Shown here in pieces: positions 8,644-17,627 of a DNA stretch of 64,000 bases. Each line of letters begins with the position of its first letter. The first letter of the stretch is position 1. Origin of the DNA: Paludibacteraceae bacterium. Its GTDB lineage: Bacteria; Bacteroidota; Bacteroidia; Bacteroidales; Paludibacteraceae. The stretch spans positions 248,001 to 312,000 of the forward strand of contig CAJOEX010000005.1 of the NCBI GenBank assembly GCA_905233415.1, in the 5' to 3' direction. The notes beneath the pieces were generated by a model, which saw nothing but the letters and a program-made list of their open reading frames with translations, was not told the DNA's origin and searched no databases. A program made the translations under genes and the position numbers.

Positions 8644-9894
8644 TTGGACGTCAAATCAAAAATATCGCGGTTGAAAAACAATCAAGACGGCAAAACACTG
8701 GCGTCCAATATGGTGTATTTATCCCTATTGCAAATTGCCAGTTATTTGTTTCCTTTGATTACAATGCCCTATTTGGCGCGCGTAATCGGGACAGAAGGTT
8801 TCGGTAAAATCGCCTTTGCGAGTGCAATTATCACATGGATTCAAACTATTGCCGACTGGGGATTCAACTATACCGCAACTCGCGAAGTGGCCAAAAACAG
8901 GGAAAACCAGGAAATGGTATCCATTATTTTCTCAAGAGTCCTATGGGCCAGATGTGTGTTGGCACTTTTCAGTTTGGTTGTATTAACAGGATTGGTATTT
9001 ACGATTCCACAATTTCACGAAAATGCACTAATCATCTTCTTTACATACCTGCTTATTCCGGGACACATATTCTATCCCGACTGGTTCTTTCAAGCCATTG
9101 AGAAGATGAAATATATTACAATCTTAGGCGTGCTGTTCCGACTGATTTTCACGTTATCCGTATTTATATTCATCAAAGAAGCGGAAGACTATATTTATCA
9201 ACCACTATTAGTTTCGTTTGGTTATCTTTGTTCGGGATTAGTGGCGTTATATTTTATTCTCATCAAATGGAAAGTGAAACTACGCGCTGTTCCGCTTAAA
9301 GAAATCTGGCTAACGATAAAAGGCAGCACGAACGTATTTATCAACAACCTGATGCCAAATCTATACAATAGTTTCTCCGTGATTCTGTTGGGCACATTTT
9401 GCACCAAAGCGCACACCGGTTTATATGACACCGGAAAGAAGTTCACGACCTTGAGCAACACCGCTATATCCGTTATTTCGCGGGTGTTTTTTCCATTCCT
9501 TTCCCGCAGAATTGACAAGCACAAATTCTATAGTATTTTCACGCTCAGTATTGCCGCAGCTGTCTCACTTGTGCTCGTCATATCGGCACCGTGGCTTGTT
9601 CCGTGGTATTTCGGCACAGAATTTGTCGGTGCTACCCCTGTCCTACAAATCACAGCTCCAGCGATACTCTTTGTTGCTGCCAGTGAGGTTTACGGAACAA
9701 ACTATCTTATTGTTAACCGGTATGAAAAGACAATGCGGAATATAACCTTTACGTCTTCGCTTCTCGGCTTTGCAATCTCTTTCCCGCTTGTATTAAACTT
9801 TCAACACATTGGTGCCGCAATTGTCTTCAGTACATCAAGTTTTGCAAGTGCATTATTGTCGTATATTTACTATATCAAGTTAAAAACAAAATGA
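8644..9894 (+). CDS. wzx: Wzx-type polysaccharide flippase
   Basis: A membrane protein of the MOP/polysaccharide-exporter superfamily, with about twelve hydrophobic helices and the N-terminal family signature NMVYLSLLQIASYLFPLIT then PYLARVIGTEGFG. It would flip undecaprenyl-linked repeat units across the inner membrane. The reading frame begins with TTG at 8644, three bases after the arginase stop; the first ATG (8710) would remove most of the cytosolic N-terminus and start directly in helix 1, so TTG is preferred but not certain. The stop overlaps the next start as ATGA (9891-9894), a sign of coupled translation. Confidence 0.85.
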   Translation: MDVKSKISRLKNNQDGKTLASNMVYLSLLQIASYLFPLITMPYLARVIGTEGFGKIAFASAIITWIQTIADWGFNYTATREVAKNRENQEMVSIIFSRVLWARCVLALFSLVVLTGLVFTIPQFHENALIIFFTYLLIPGHIFYPDWFFQAIEKMKYITILGVLFRLIFTLSVFIFIKEAEDYIYQPLLVSFGYLCSGLVALYFILIKWKVKLRAVPLKEIWLTIKGSTNVFINNLMPNLYNSFSVILLGTFCTKAHTGLYDTGKKFTTLSNTAISVISRVFFPFLSRRIDKHKFYSIFTLSIAAAVSLVLVISAPWLVPWYFGTEFVGATPVLQITAPAILFVAASEVYGTNYLIVNRYEKTMRNITFTSSLLGFAISFPLVLNFQHIGAAIVFSTSSFASALLSYIYYIKLKTK

Positions 9895-10994
9895 GTATGA
9901 GTTTTCTTCTTTCCAACATATACCACTCGTGGCAGGAACGGCACAAACAAAATGCCGTTCGCAAGACATATTTGCAATTGTACAAAAAGATTTTTGCACT
10001 TCACCCCGAGTTGAATACCCACGAAGCTCAGGAATACGCATGGTTGAACAAGTGGCAGACTTATGATTCGTCGGTATCAAAGGCATCGTATAGAATATTC
10101 TCGAAATTTATCGGTGAAGATATCAACATCATTCCACTTGAGACCTGTGCAAACCTTGTGGAGCCACAACTGAATCCTAAAGAATATATTGAGTTTTATG
10201 CAGACAAGAACAGCCTGCATTTATTCCTCCCCCACTCCTTTATGCCAAATGTCGTATTAAGAAATATCAGCGGCTATTTTTATAATAATGATTATCAAAT
10301 TGTCAATGACGACATAGATAGTGTACTGGCGAACTTGCAACCTGCCAAATTGATATTAAAACCATCCCGCGAGTGCTCCGGAAAAGGAGTGCAACTAATT
10401 ACAAAAACCGACGGGAAATACATTACTTCTAATGATGATGTCATTTCCGCAGCTTATTTAGCCTCCCATTACGGCAAAGATTACTTGTTGCAAGAATGTG
10501 TCAAGCAAAGTACGTATTTGGCGCAATTCAATCCTACTTCTGTTAACACTATACGTTTGTTTACATATCGGGATATCCACGGTACTATTGTTCCAATGCG
10601 TAGTATACTGCGTATTGGAGGCAAAGGTGCAAATGTGGACAATGCCCATTCTGGAGGGTTGTTCTGTGGTATTGACGAACAAGGGCATCTTGGAAAGTTT
10701 TGTTGCTCTTGGCTTGGAGACCGCGTTGACACTTTTAACGATATAGACTTCGCGAACGGAGATTTTACGATTCCTAACTACGACAAAATTAAAATGTTCG
10801 GCGTTGAAATTGCCAAAAGAATTCCTCACCACGACCTCATTGCAATGGACATTGCTCTAGACGAGAGTAATAATCCCACCCTTTTAGAGATTAACGTAGG
10901 CGGTTTTAGCGCGTGGCTTTTCCAATTTACTATTGGTTCTACATTTGGCAACTATACGGACGAAATTATGCAACGTTGCACCAAAAAATGTTAA
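9891..10994 (+). CDS. Sugar-transfer-associated ATP-grasp protein
   Basis: A 367-residue protein resembling the sugar-transfer-associated ATP-grasp group (PF14397-like) common in surface-glycan loci. Visible: the ATP-binding lysine region AKLILKPSRECSGKGVQLI around residue 150-170, YLLQECVKQS near residue 200, a conserved VNTIRLFTYRD stretch, and the acidic metal-binding end DIALDESNNPTLLEINVGG near residue 325-345. The chemistry is ATP-dependent ligation, the substrate is not known. It overlaps wzx by 4 bp and is followed within 2 bp by the polymerase gene. It is the second ATP-grasp gene of this operon and only distantly similar to the first. Confidence 0.75.
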   Translation: MSMSFLLSNIYHSWQERHKQNAVRKTYLQLYKKIFALHPELNTHEAQEYAWLNKWQTYDSSVSKASYRIFSKFIGEDINIIPLETCANLVEPQLNPKEYIEFYADKNSLHLFLPHSFMPNVVLRNISGYFYNNDYQIVNDDIDSVLANLQPAKLILKPSRECSGKGVQLITKTDGKYITSNDDVISAAYLASHYGKDYLLQECVKQSTYLAQFNPTSVNTIRLFTYRDIHGTIVPMRSILRIGGKGANVDNAHSGGLFCGIDEQGHLGKFCCSWLGDRVDTFNDIDFANGDFTIPNYDKIKMFGVEIAKRIPHHDLIAMDIALDESNNPTLLEINVGGFSAWLFQFTIGSTFGNYTDEIMQRCTKKC

Positions 10995-10995
10995 C

Positions 10996-12267
10996 ATGGA
11001 GATTGATATCCAACATAACTGGTTAGAAGAACGCCGTGATGACGTTATTTTTAAGTTCATAGCGTTGCTGATTAGTCCTGTTTTGGGAATGTTTGCTGCA
11101 TTATTGCATCTTAATACGCGGTCTTCGTTTATTGCACTTTTTATTGCTTTTACCTTTATTGGATTGACAATGGATGTCCCTGAAGACCGCACAGAAGAGG
11201 ATAATTTCGACAGTATAGCATATCGTGCCGAATTTGAAGCATACTCAGACAATAGTTCCAGTGATTTCAGGACGATGTTAGCGGAATATATCGATATGAC
11301 CAGCGGTACTGATTTTTACTCCAGTATGCTGTGTTTTATTGTATCGCGTTTCACAGCCAACTACCACGTATATTTTATGGTTATTGCCATTATCTATTCC
11401 ATTTTTATGCTGGCGGTAATGCGCTATTTGGTCCGAGAAGAAAACTATACTTTATCATTCCTGTGCCTTATTCTGTTGTTCTTGTTCACACAAGGCCAGA
11501 TACAACAAATCAATGTATTCCGTTTCTATACCGCATACTGGATGGCGCTACTGGCAATATTCAAGATTATTCAAGACGGCAAACCACTCTATTGGCTACT
11601 TCTCATAGTAACCCCCATTATTCATGGTTCATTCTTTATTATTTTTCTAATTTTCGCCATCTATTATATCATTCGCCGTAGCAATAAAGTCGCTGTCATT
11701 ACGGTTCTTTTGAGTCTGGCTTTTTCCGTTATCGCAGTACAGATTTTCTCATGGGTGATTATGCATCTTCCAGAAAGTCTTGGCGGGCACTATAGTGGCT
11801 ATATTAACGAATGGTACATGGAACGCATCAACGAAGGCGGTATAGGACACAAGTGGATTGTGCGCTTAATGGAGTTAGCAGTCAGACTGAGTGTCAACAT
11901 AGCTGTATTGTACCTTGCATGGCACTATAAGGACCGTATCGCCAATTCCAAGTGCAAGAATATATACTTTTTCATGATGGCGGTTTTGGCATTTGTGAAT
12001 TTCACATTTATGATTCCTTCTGTCGGAAGCAGATATGTGATGTTTATTTTCCCAATAATCGCATATATATGGCTTGTCTGCTTTGCTGAACTAAAGAGCA
12101 GGAACTGGCTGATGTTTGCCTTTGGCGGTCTATACTTGTTTTATTTTCTTATCTTGCCGTGGAACATATACCAAATTCCATGTTTTCGGTTTTATACCAT
12201 GCTATGGAATGCAGATGTAGTCTATGGAAGCCCCATATACTTGTTCTTCAAATACGTAATGATTTAA
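10996..12267 (+). CDS. EpsG-family membrane protein, probable Wzy polymerase
   Basis: A 423-residue integral membrane protein with about eleven hydrophobic stretches and a short soluble N-terminal part. The arrangement (acidic, soluble loop DVPEDRTEEDNFDSIAYR after the second helix, then a long periplasmic segment) fits the EpsG family, whose members polymerise repeat units in Wzx/Wzy pathways. ATG at 10996, one base after the preceding stop, is chosen over in-frame codons further upstream, which lie inside the ATP-grasp gene. Function rests on position beside wzx and glycosyltransferases and on topology; polymerase sequences are too variable for a firmer call. Confidence 0.7.
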   Translation: MEIDIQHNWLEERRDDVIFKFIALLISPVLGMFAALLHLNTRSSFIALFIAFTFIGLTMDVPEDRTEEDNFDSIAYRAEFEAYSDNSSSDFRTMLAEYIDMTSGTDFYSSMLCFIVSRFTANYHVYFMVIAIIYSIFMLAVMRYLVREENYTLSFLCLILLFLFTQGQIQQINVFRFYTAYWMALLAIFKIIQDGKPLYWLLLIVTPIIHGSFFIIFLIFAIYYIIRRSNKVAVITVLLSLAFSVIAVQIFSWVIMHLPESLGGHYSGYINEWYMERINEGGIGHKWIVRLMELAVRLSVNIAVLYLAWHYKDRIANSKCKNIYFFMMAVLAFVNFTFMIPSVGSRYVMFIFPIIAYIWLVCFAELKSRNWLMFAFGGLYLFYFLILPWNIYQIPCFRFYTMLWNADVVYGSPIYLFFKYVMI

Positions 12268-12270
12268 GCA

Positions 12271-13386
12271 ATGAGTAACAACGGTAAAAAATTATTATGC
12301 ATGATAGATATGCTCGGAGCCGGTGGTGCACAACGCCAGTTAGTCGAGTTGGCAATCGGGTATAAGGAACGAGGCTATGAAGTGGCGTTTCTTATCTATT
12401 ACAAGGCTTTTGACGATTATTATGACGGCGTGCTTGAAGCGGCAGGGATTCCTATTATGGACATCAAAGAGCCCAACTATCTGTTGCGCGTCATTAAGAT
12501 GAGACGTATGATCTGCCGTTATGCCCCCAACACCATTATCGCTTTTCTGGAAGTACCTGCGTTCATTGCTGAAATGGCAAGTATCTTGCCTCACAAATGG
12601 CGGCTAATTGTCGGTGAGCGAAGCGCAGCACCCAAGAAACTCACCAACAAGCGGTTACGGTTCTTCCTTCATTGCCACCGCTTTGCAGATGCAGTTGTTG
12701 CCAATTCCAATGCCAATCTCGAAATAGTGCGCAAGGTTGCGCCGGAACTTGATACCACCAAGCAACATGTTATCTATAACAGCCTTGACCCTGCAAAATT
12801 TGAATTAGACCAAAAGCAAACGGCCAATAAAAAGTCTTCCAAACGTCAAATTCTGATAGCCAGTTCGCACCAGTACCTGAAGAACCTGGACGGGCTTATT
12901 GAAGCAATACATATTTTGCCCAAAGAGGTTCAAAGTCAACTGCATATAAACTGGTTCGGACACAACAAATTCAACACTTACGACCATTCTTTAGAGGAAG
13001 GGTTACGCAAAATAGAACAATACGGTCTCAACGAAATCTTTACTTTCCACGATGCGACACTGGATATTTATGAACATATGCGGAAAGCTGAAGCCATCGG
13101 CCTATTCAGTAAATACGAAGGATTTCCGAACGCTATCTGTGAAGGAATGTATCTCGCAAAACCGATTATTGCCACAAGAGTATCCGACATTCCGTTGCTA
13201 CTCAAGGAGGATGAAAACGCTTTCCTGTCTGACCCCAACTCACCAGAAAGCATAGCGACTGCATTAACCAAATTCCTTACTGCGACTCCCGAACAACTTT
13301 CTAAAATGGGCGAGAGCAATCGTGCGAAGGCGCAGATTTTATTCAATAAAGACGCTATTCTCAATCAATACGAACAACTATTCTAA
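12271..13386 (+). CDS. Glycosyltransferase family 4
   Basis: A 371-residue GT-B glycosyltransferase. The N-terminal glycine-rich acceptor loop is MLGAGGAQRQL (residues 14-24); the C-terminal nucleotide-sugar site shows IASSHQYLKNLDGLI (near residue 195) and the E-x7-E type motif within KYEGFPNAICEGMYLAKPIIAT (near residue 285-300), where GFPNAICEG holds the second glutamate. Predicted cytosolic and membrane-associated, adding one sugar to the lipid-linked repeat unit; donor and linkage unknown. Starts 3 bp after the polymerase gene. Confidence 0.85.
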   Translation: MSNNGKKLLCMIDMLGAGGAQRQLVELAIGYKERGYEVAFLIYYKAFDDYYDGVLEAAGIPIMDIKEPNYLLRVIKMRRMICRYAPNTIIAFLEVPAFIAEMASILPHKWRLIVGERSAAPKKLTNKRLRFFLHCHRFADAVVANSNANLEIVRKVAPELDTTKQHVIYNSLDPAKFELDQKQTANKKSSKRQILIASSHQYLKNLDGLIEAIHILPKEVQSQLHINWFGHNKFNTYDHSLEEGLRKIEQYGLNEIFTFHDATLDIYEHMRKAEAIGLFSKYEGFPNAICEGMYLAKPIIATRVSDIPLLLKEDENAFLSDPNSPESIATALTKFLTATPEQLSKMGESNRAKAQILFNKDAILNQYEQLF

Positions 13387-13396
13387 CTTTACACAT

Positions 13397-14530
13397 ATGA
13401 CCATTTTAATAATCGCACGCGGTATTCCTGATTCAACCAACGCTCAATGGGGGAGTTTTGAATTTGACCAAGCCAAAGCCCTTGCTGATTTAGGACACCA
13501 TGTCATCATAGCTGCCGTAGATTCGCGATTCAGATGGGTTAACCGTAAAATCGGACTCACCAAACGAACAATCAATACAATCACGACATACAATCTTTTC
13601 CTCTGCCCAAGTGCCATTCTAAAAGTATTCAGTGCCAGATTCAAAGAAGCCTTCAAATTATGGCAATGGCAGAAAATGGCAAATATTATTGCCAAACATG
13701 AAGGAAAGATAGATATTATCTACACCCACTATTTATTTAACACCTACTATGCCACCAAAACGCTCAACCGGTTTAACGCACCAATAGTTGCTATTGAGCA
13801 TTGGTCAGAACTGAATAAGGAACCTCTAAATGAACGTGTATTAAGGATGGCTAATTATGCCTATCCCAAAGTAACAAAACTTCTTACCGTATCCAAGCCA
13901 CTACAAGAACGAATTCATCAACTTTTCGGCATTCAAGCAGAAGTCGTACACAATATGCTTGGCTCCGAATTTACTTATGCTCCAGACAATACTCCCCACC
14001 CCTTTACCCTTGTTTGTGTGGGAAGTCTCCTCCCTGTCAAAAACCACAAATTACTTATTCAGGCACTACATCAACTCCAATTGGACAAACCATGGCAACT
14101 TCTCATCATTGGAGAAGGTCCTGAAAGAAGTGCTTTGCAACAGCAAATCAACAAAGCCTCTCTACAAGAACAAATCCACTTGCTCGGACTTAAGAATAAA
14201 GCACAAATAGCAGAAATTCTGCATCATTGCGATGTATTTGTACTGCCCTCTATAAGCGAAAACTTCTCTGTAGCGGTACTTGAGGCATTGGCATGCGGCC
14301 TACCGGTTATCGCTAGTATCACCGGAGGAATCCGCGAATGCATTGACAACTCTAACGGTTTGCTTTTTGAGGTTAATGATGTTGATGGATTGGCAAAAGC
14401 CATAAACCACATGTTCCTTCACCTTACCGAATATGACAGACAGGCGATAGCCGAAAACTGCCAAAAGCAGTTCTCAGCACCTGTTATCGCACAACAACTG
14501 ACCACTATTTTCCAACAATGCCTGCAGTAG
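13397..14530 (+). CDS. Glycosyltransferase family 4
   Basis: A 377-residue GT-B enzyme and the last gene of the polysaccharide operon. Start ATG at 13397 begins MTILIIARGIPDS, 10 bp after the previous stop; an upstream in-frame start would lie inside the preceding gene. The C-terminal half has VCVGSLLPVKNHKLLIQAL, LIIGEGPER and the retaining GT4 motif VLPSISENFSVAVLEALACG with both glutamates. Its last 26 bases overlap the 3' end of the convergent serine recombinase gene. No initiating phosphoglycosyltransferase or Wza/Wzc gene is in the operon, so these must be encoded elsewhere. Confidence 0.85.
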   Translation: MTILIIARGIPDSTNAQWGSFEFDQAKALADLGHHVIIAAVDSRFRWVNRKIGLTKRTINTITTYNLFLCPSAILKVFSARFKEAFKLWQWQKMANIIAKHEGKIDIIYTHYLFNTYYATKTLNRFNAPIVAIEHWSELNKEPLNERVLRMANYAYPKVTKLLTVSKPLQERIHQLFGIQAEVVHNMLGSEFTYAPDNTPHPFTLVCVGSLLPVKNHKLLIQALHQLQLDKPWQLLIIGEGPERSALQQQINKASLQEQIHLLGLKNKAQIAEILHHCDVFVLPSISENFSVAVLEALACGLPVIASITGGIRECIDNSNGLLFEVNDVDGLAKAINHMFLHLTEYDRQAIAENCQKQFSAPVIAQQLTTIFQQCLQ

Positions 14531-15155
14531 GCAATTTGTCGGAAATGCTTGCAGTAGGCTCTATTCGAGCAATGTACCGTTTCACACTATTGCGATTAAG
14601 CCCTAATTTCTTCGAGATGGCATAAATACTATATCCCTGACCTCGGAGAGATTCTATCTGATGGCGATAGCGATATGCCGCCATGCAGCACAAACGTGAC
14701 CGATGCCCGAAAGGACGACCTAACACCATGCCTTCCGATTTCCGACGCGCCAAAGCTTCACGCGTGCGTTGGGAAATGAGATTCCGCTCAATTTCAGCAG
14801 AAAGTCCAAAAGCAAATGCCAAGACTTTGGCATTAATGTCTTCTCCCAAACGATAACCGTCCTTAATTGTCCATAAGCGGCAATCACGCGCCAGACAAAC
14901 ATTCAAAATTTCCATTATCATAAAGAGATTCCGCCCTAAACGACTCAATTCCGAACAAATAATGACATCCCCTTTCCGTGTTTTGCGGAGCAATTTACCT
15001 AATTTGCGGCTTTTGTACGTGCAAGTACCAGAAATGGTTTCTTCTATCCAGCCATCAATTGTAATTTGCTGCTGCAGGCAAAAAGAGGTTATTTCAAAAC
15101 GCTGGTTCTCCACCGTCTGTTTGTCGCTGGAGACTCGAATATATCCATAATACAT
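14505..15155 (-). CDS. Small serine recombinase (Mpi-like DNA invertase/resolvase)
   Basis: A 216-residue serine recombinase. MYYGYIRVSSDKQ at the N-terminus carries the nucleophilic serine; ICSELSRLGRNLFMIMEIL (around residue 68-86) and SAEIERNLISQRTREAL (around residue 117-133) are the remaining catalytic and helix-E segments; the C-terminus (GYSIYAISKKLGLNRNSVKRYI) is a helix-turn-helix of the HTH_7/Hin type. Size and layout match the Mpi master invertase of Bacteroides, which flips promoters of capsule loci. ATG at 15155 is chosen because an earlier in-frame start lies upstream of the promoter. Convergent with, and overlapping by 26 bp, the last glycosyltransferase gene. Confidence 0.87.
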   Translation of the reverse strand: MYYGYIRVSSDKQTVENQRFEITSFCLQQQITIDGWIEETISGTCTYKSRKLGKLLRKTRKGDVIICSELSRLGRNLFMIMEILNVCLARDCRLWTIKDGYRLGEDINAKVLAFAFGLSAEIERNLISQRTREALARRKSEGMVLGRPFGHRSRLCCMAAYRYRHQIESLRGQGYSIYAISKKLGLNRNSVKRYIARIEPTASISDKLPTAGIVGK

Positions 15156-15169
15156 AAGGCTTTTTTCCA

Positions 15170-15201
15170 CAAAGGTACAAAGAAAAACGGGAACCTCCAA
15201 A
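15170..15201 (-). promoter_or_regulatory. Promoter of the serine recombinase, nested in a terminator hairpin
   Basis: Minus strand: -33 TTTG (15201-15198), 20-bp spacer, -7 TACCTTTG (15177-15170). The -33 lies in the loop of a 10-bp hairpin that terminates the upstream gene, and the spacer contains the distal arm of that hairpin. The leader would be about 10 nt. Confidence 0.72.
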
Positions 15202-15214
15202 AAAGTTCCCGTTT
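15183..15214 (-). terminator. Rho-independent terminator after 15305-16369
   Basis: A 10-bp perfect stem, AAACGGGAAC (15185-15194) and GTTCCCGTTT (15205-15214), 10-nt loop, with a T run on the minus strand (15187-15183). It lies about 90 nt beyond the stop of the exported protein gene. Confidence 0.75.
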
Positions 15215-15246
15215 CTTTCCGGCAACAGTACGGTTTTGCCGGCCCT

Positions 15247-15279
15247 AACATTCGGTTAACATTCGGTTAACATTCGGTT
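15247..15279. repeat. Three perfect tandem 11-bp repeats
   Basis: AACATTCGGTT repeated three times without mismatch (15247-15257, 15258-15268, 15269-15279), between a stop codon and a terminator hairpin. The period equals that of the arrays at 2766-2842 and 30402-30423. A separate short hairpin (CCGGCAA ... TTGCCGG, 15222-15242) lies alongside. Confidence 0.8.
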
Positions 15280-15304
15280 GAGATAGGGTTAGAGCAGCGG
15301 AATA

Positions 15305-16369
15305 TTACTGTGTGATTTGCTGTTGGATAATAGCGCTAAGGCGGGGTGCAGCATCCTTATAGGCAGCACGAGCAGCATTCTTGTGGTTTTGCGTGTCACC
15401 ACCCTTAACGGAAATTTCATCCTCAAAAATCTTTTGTTTAGTAGCCTGCTTGGTTATCGCAATATGCGCATCCACATAGGAGAAGAAACTATTGTACTTG
15501 CCATAGTTATCGGAACGGTATTCACGTGCTTTGGCAGAAATAACAATCAGCCAATCCGCCTCTTCCGGCTTGTCGGTGAAGGTGCAGCCCAACGGAGAAA
15601 GCTCACCTTTAATCGCATTCTGCAAAGTCGGATAATCGGTTCCGAAGAAGTCCGCCTTACATTGCAAAGCGATATAAATGCCGTTTTTGAGCGACATTGC
15701 CATTTGCGCATGGCGTTGTTTGAGTTTCTTTGCTTCAGGCAATTGCAAACTTTCGGCATCCGCTTCGGGATCAACGGCAAGAAGCAATTCCTGATTATTT
15801 TCAATCGGCGCAAAGTCCTTTTCCAAAGCAGCCAAGCGGTTGCGCGCCTCGGCTTTCTGACCATTATTGATTAGTTCCTGAATATTGTCCATTTGCGTTT
15901 CGAGACGCGTCAGGCCCATGGTAATCTGTTTCTCCAGCTGACGTTGCAAATCACGGCATTTGATGAACGCAAATGCCGCCACAATATTGCCCTCGCGGTA
16001 ACTTTCAATTTTGATTCCCGGGATTTCGATATCGGTTGAAAGCGTCGTGTTCGACTCAAAACGCTGGTAGAACTGCTCCATATCGCCAGTAGCAGTCGAG
16101 TAAGAATCGGAGCGTGAAAAGTCCTTTTTAACGGATTGGACATGAACGCGAATGGTTGAAACGGCTTCAACTCTGGCTGCCGCTTTGACGGATTCAAGGG
16201 CTTTGTCAAGACTTTCGCCTTTCTTCATTTCATTCATAGCAAAGCCGGAAAAGAAGGTGCTTGCCGGATAAAAACGAGCACGAACGTCCGGATCATACCA
16301 ATCCGGAGCTTGCGCAAAAGCGGTTACAGACAGCGCAGATAAAAGAATCGGAAGTAAATACTTTTTCAT
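15305..16369 (-). CDS. Exported LPP20-like protein
   Basis: A 354-residue protein with a clear signal peptide (residues 1-19, cleavage after FAQA); no lipobox cysteine. The region after it (PDWYDP, then a helical segment rich in A/K with VEAVSTIRVHVQS) resembles the LPP20-like family of envelope proteins in Bacteroidota; the second half is helical with a long charged stretch (residues 165-215) and ends in a compact alpha/beta part. Molecular function unknown. Gene begins 12 bp after the CsgG-like gene, so both are one transcript, closed by the hairpin at 15183-15214. Confidence 0.6.
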   Translation of the reverse strand: MKKYLLPILLSALSVTAFAQAPDWYDPDVRARFYPASTFFSGFAMNEMKKGESLDKALESVKAAARVEAVSTIRVHVQSVKKDFSRSDSYSTATGDMEQFYQRFESNTTLSTDIEIPGIKIESYREGNIVAAFAFIKCRDLQRQLEKQITMGLTRLETQMDNIQELINNGQKAEARNRLAALEKDFAPIENNQELLLAVDPEADAESLQLPEAKKLKQRHAQMAMSLKNGIYIALQCKADFFGTDYPTLQNAIKGELSPLGCTFTDKPEEADWLIVISAKAREYRSDNYGKYNSFFSYVDAHIAITKQATKQKIFEDEISVKGGDTQNHKNAARAAYKDAAPRLSAIIQQQITQ

Positions 16370-16381
16370 AATTTCAAGAAT

Positions 16382-17509
16382 TTAGAATGCCTTAATGGCA
16401 CGCACTTTGTTTGATTCAGCTTTCTTTTCAGTAGCAACTGCACCTCCATCGGAAATGTTCACGACTTCGTTTCGAGCAACTTCTGTACATGTCCAATACC
16501 AACCACCATTAAGCGGAGCACCACCATTTGCCTCCAGGGCACGGCTAATCGTACCGAATTTACTCTTTCCCTCGTTGGCGACTTTGAACAAATACGACAG
16601 TTCGGAAGCCGTCGGCAGATACCATCCTTCGCCCAACGAACGGCACCACTCCGCCGCCGGACAAATACCGAAAGGCAGTTGGCGCAAGATAGCGTCCGTA
16701 TATGCATTTCCCTTGCCGATTTCGGCAATATACGGCGCCGCATCGTTCATATTGGGAATATCGTAAATATCCTGTATGTCACGTCCTTTGGTATTATCCC
16801 ACTTGGCTTCGCCTTCGTCCAAAGAGACAACCAAGCCATGTCCTTTGCCGTCTGCATAGAAAACAACACCCCGCGAGCCATCAGAGAACGATTGGATGGA
16901 ACCCACGCTTCCAGGTTTGCCGACAGCAACAGAAGGCGTAGTATTGGTCGGACGCGCCACAGTAACCGGACGTTGCTGTTGCTGCTGCCGCGAATTGCGG
17001 GATGACGAAGCTTGATTATTGTCAACTTCAGGTATTGTCGGAGCAATCCCCAACAATTTCTGTGCCAAATTGATACATCCGTTCTGGATATTTGCCGCAG
17101 AAGTTCCCATAAGCACGTTATCGGTCATTTCAGTCTTTGCGCTCTCGACATTCAAGATTTTGGCAGTAATGAACATATTGTTTTCGTCCACCCTTACCGC
17201 TTCTGAAACCAAGATGAATTGTGCGCCGGTCATTTCGCCCAAACGCTTGATTTGGTCGTTGCTCACCATACCGGTCCGCTGGAAATCCTGCTCGCTCATG
17301 ATGGCATCCATATCCGAACGATCGTAAGCCTCATAGCCTGGTGTATTGGCTATTGCTTTTGCGAGATTGGCACGAAGCATCAACTTGTGTGCATAGGTCA
17401 CACTACCATCTTTGTCAACGGGTTCAAGAATCGCGATTTTCTTGGTTTCCTGCGCATAGGAAACCATAGCCATCGCAACTAAAGCAAGAAATAAAAACAG
17501 CTTTTTCAT
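16382..17509 (-). CDS. Exported CsgG/LpoB-like protein with C-terminal DUF1566-type domain
   Basis: A 375-residue exported protein. ATG at 17509 gives MKKLFLFLALVAMAMVSYAQ, a good signal peptide; an in-frame start 360 bases upstream would begin before the promoter and is rejected. Residues 22-165 (KKIAILEPVD, ANLAKAIANTPGYEAYDRSDMDAIMSEQ, GAQFILVSEAV) have the fold pattern of CsgG/penicillin-binding-protein-activator proteins. A Q/S-rich linker follows, then residues 230-375 with GEGWYLPTASELSYLF and GGWYWTCTE, the marks of the DUF1566/Lcl-C fold. Probably periplasmic or surface located; role unknown. First gene of a two-gene unit with 15305-16369. Confidence 0.65.
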   Translation of the reverse strand: MKKLFLFLALVAMAMVSYAQETKKIAILEPVDKDGSVTYAHKLMLRANLAKAIANTPGYEAYDRSDMDAIMSEQDFQRTGMVSNDQIKRLGEMTGAQFILVSEAVRVDENNMFITAKILNVESAKTEMTDNVLMGTSAANIQNGCINLAQKLLGIAPTIPEVDNNQASSSRNSRQQQQQRPVTVARPTNTTPSVAVGKPGSVGSIQSFSDGSRGVVFYADGKGHGLVVSLDEGEAKWDNTKGRDIQDIYDIPNMNDAAPYIAEIGKGNAYTDAILRQLPFGICPAAEWCRSLGEGWYLPTASELSYLFKVANEGKSKFGTISRALEANGGAPLNGGWYWTCTEVARNEVVNISDGGAVATEKKAESNKVRAIKAF

Positions 17510-17532
17510 GATTGATAAAACATTATTTGGCG

Positions 17533-17564
17533 CAAAGGTACAACATTTATTTGGAATACACAAA
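17533..17564 (-). promoter_or_regulatory. Promoter of the CsgG-like gene
   Basis: Minus strand: TTTG (17564-17561), 20-bp spacer, TACCTTTG (17540-17533), followed by GCGCC. Leader about 20 nt. Confidence 0.78.
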
Positions 17565-17627
17565 TAAATGTACATTTTTTCACGATTTTGCATAAAAAAA
17601 GCAAGATGCAACGCATCTTGCCTTAAA

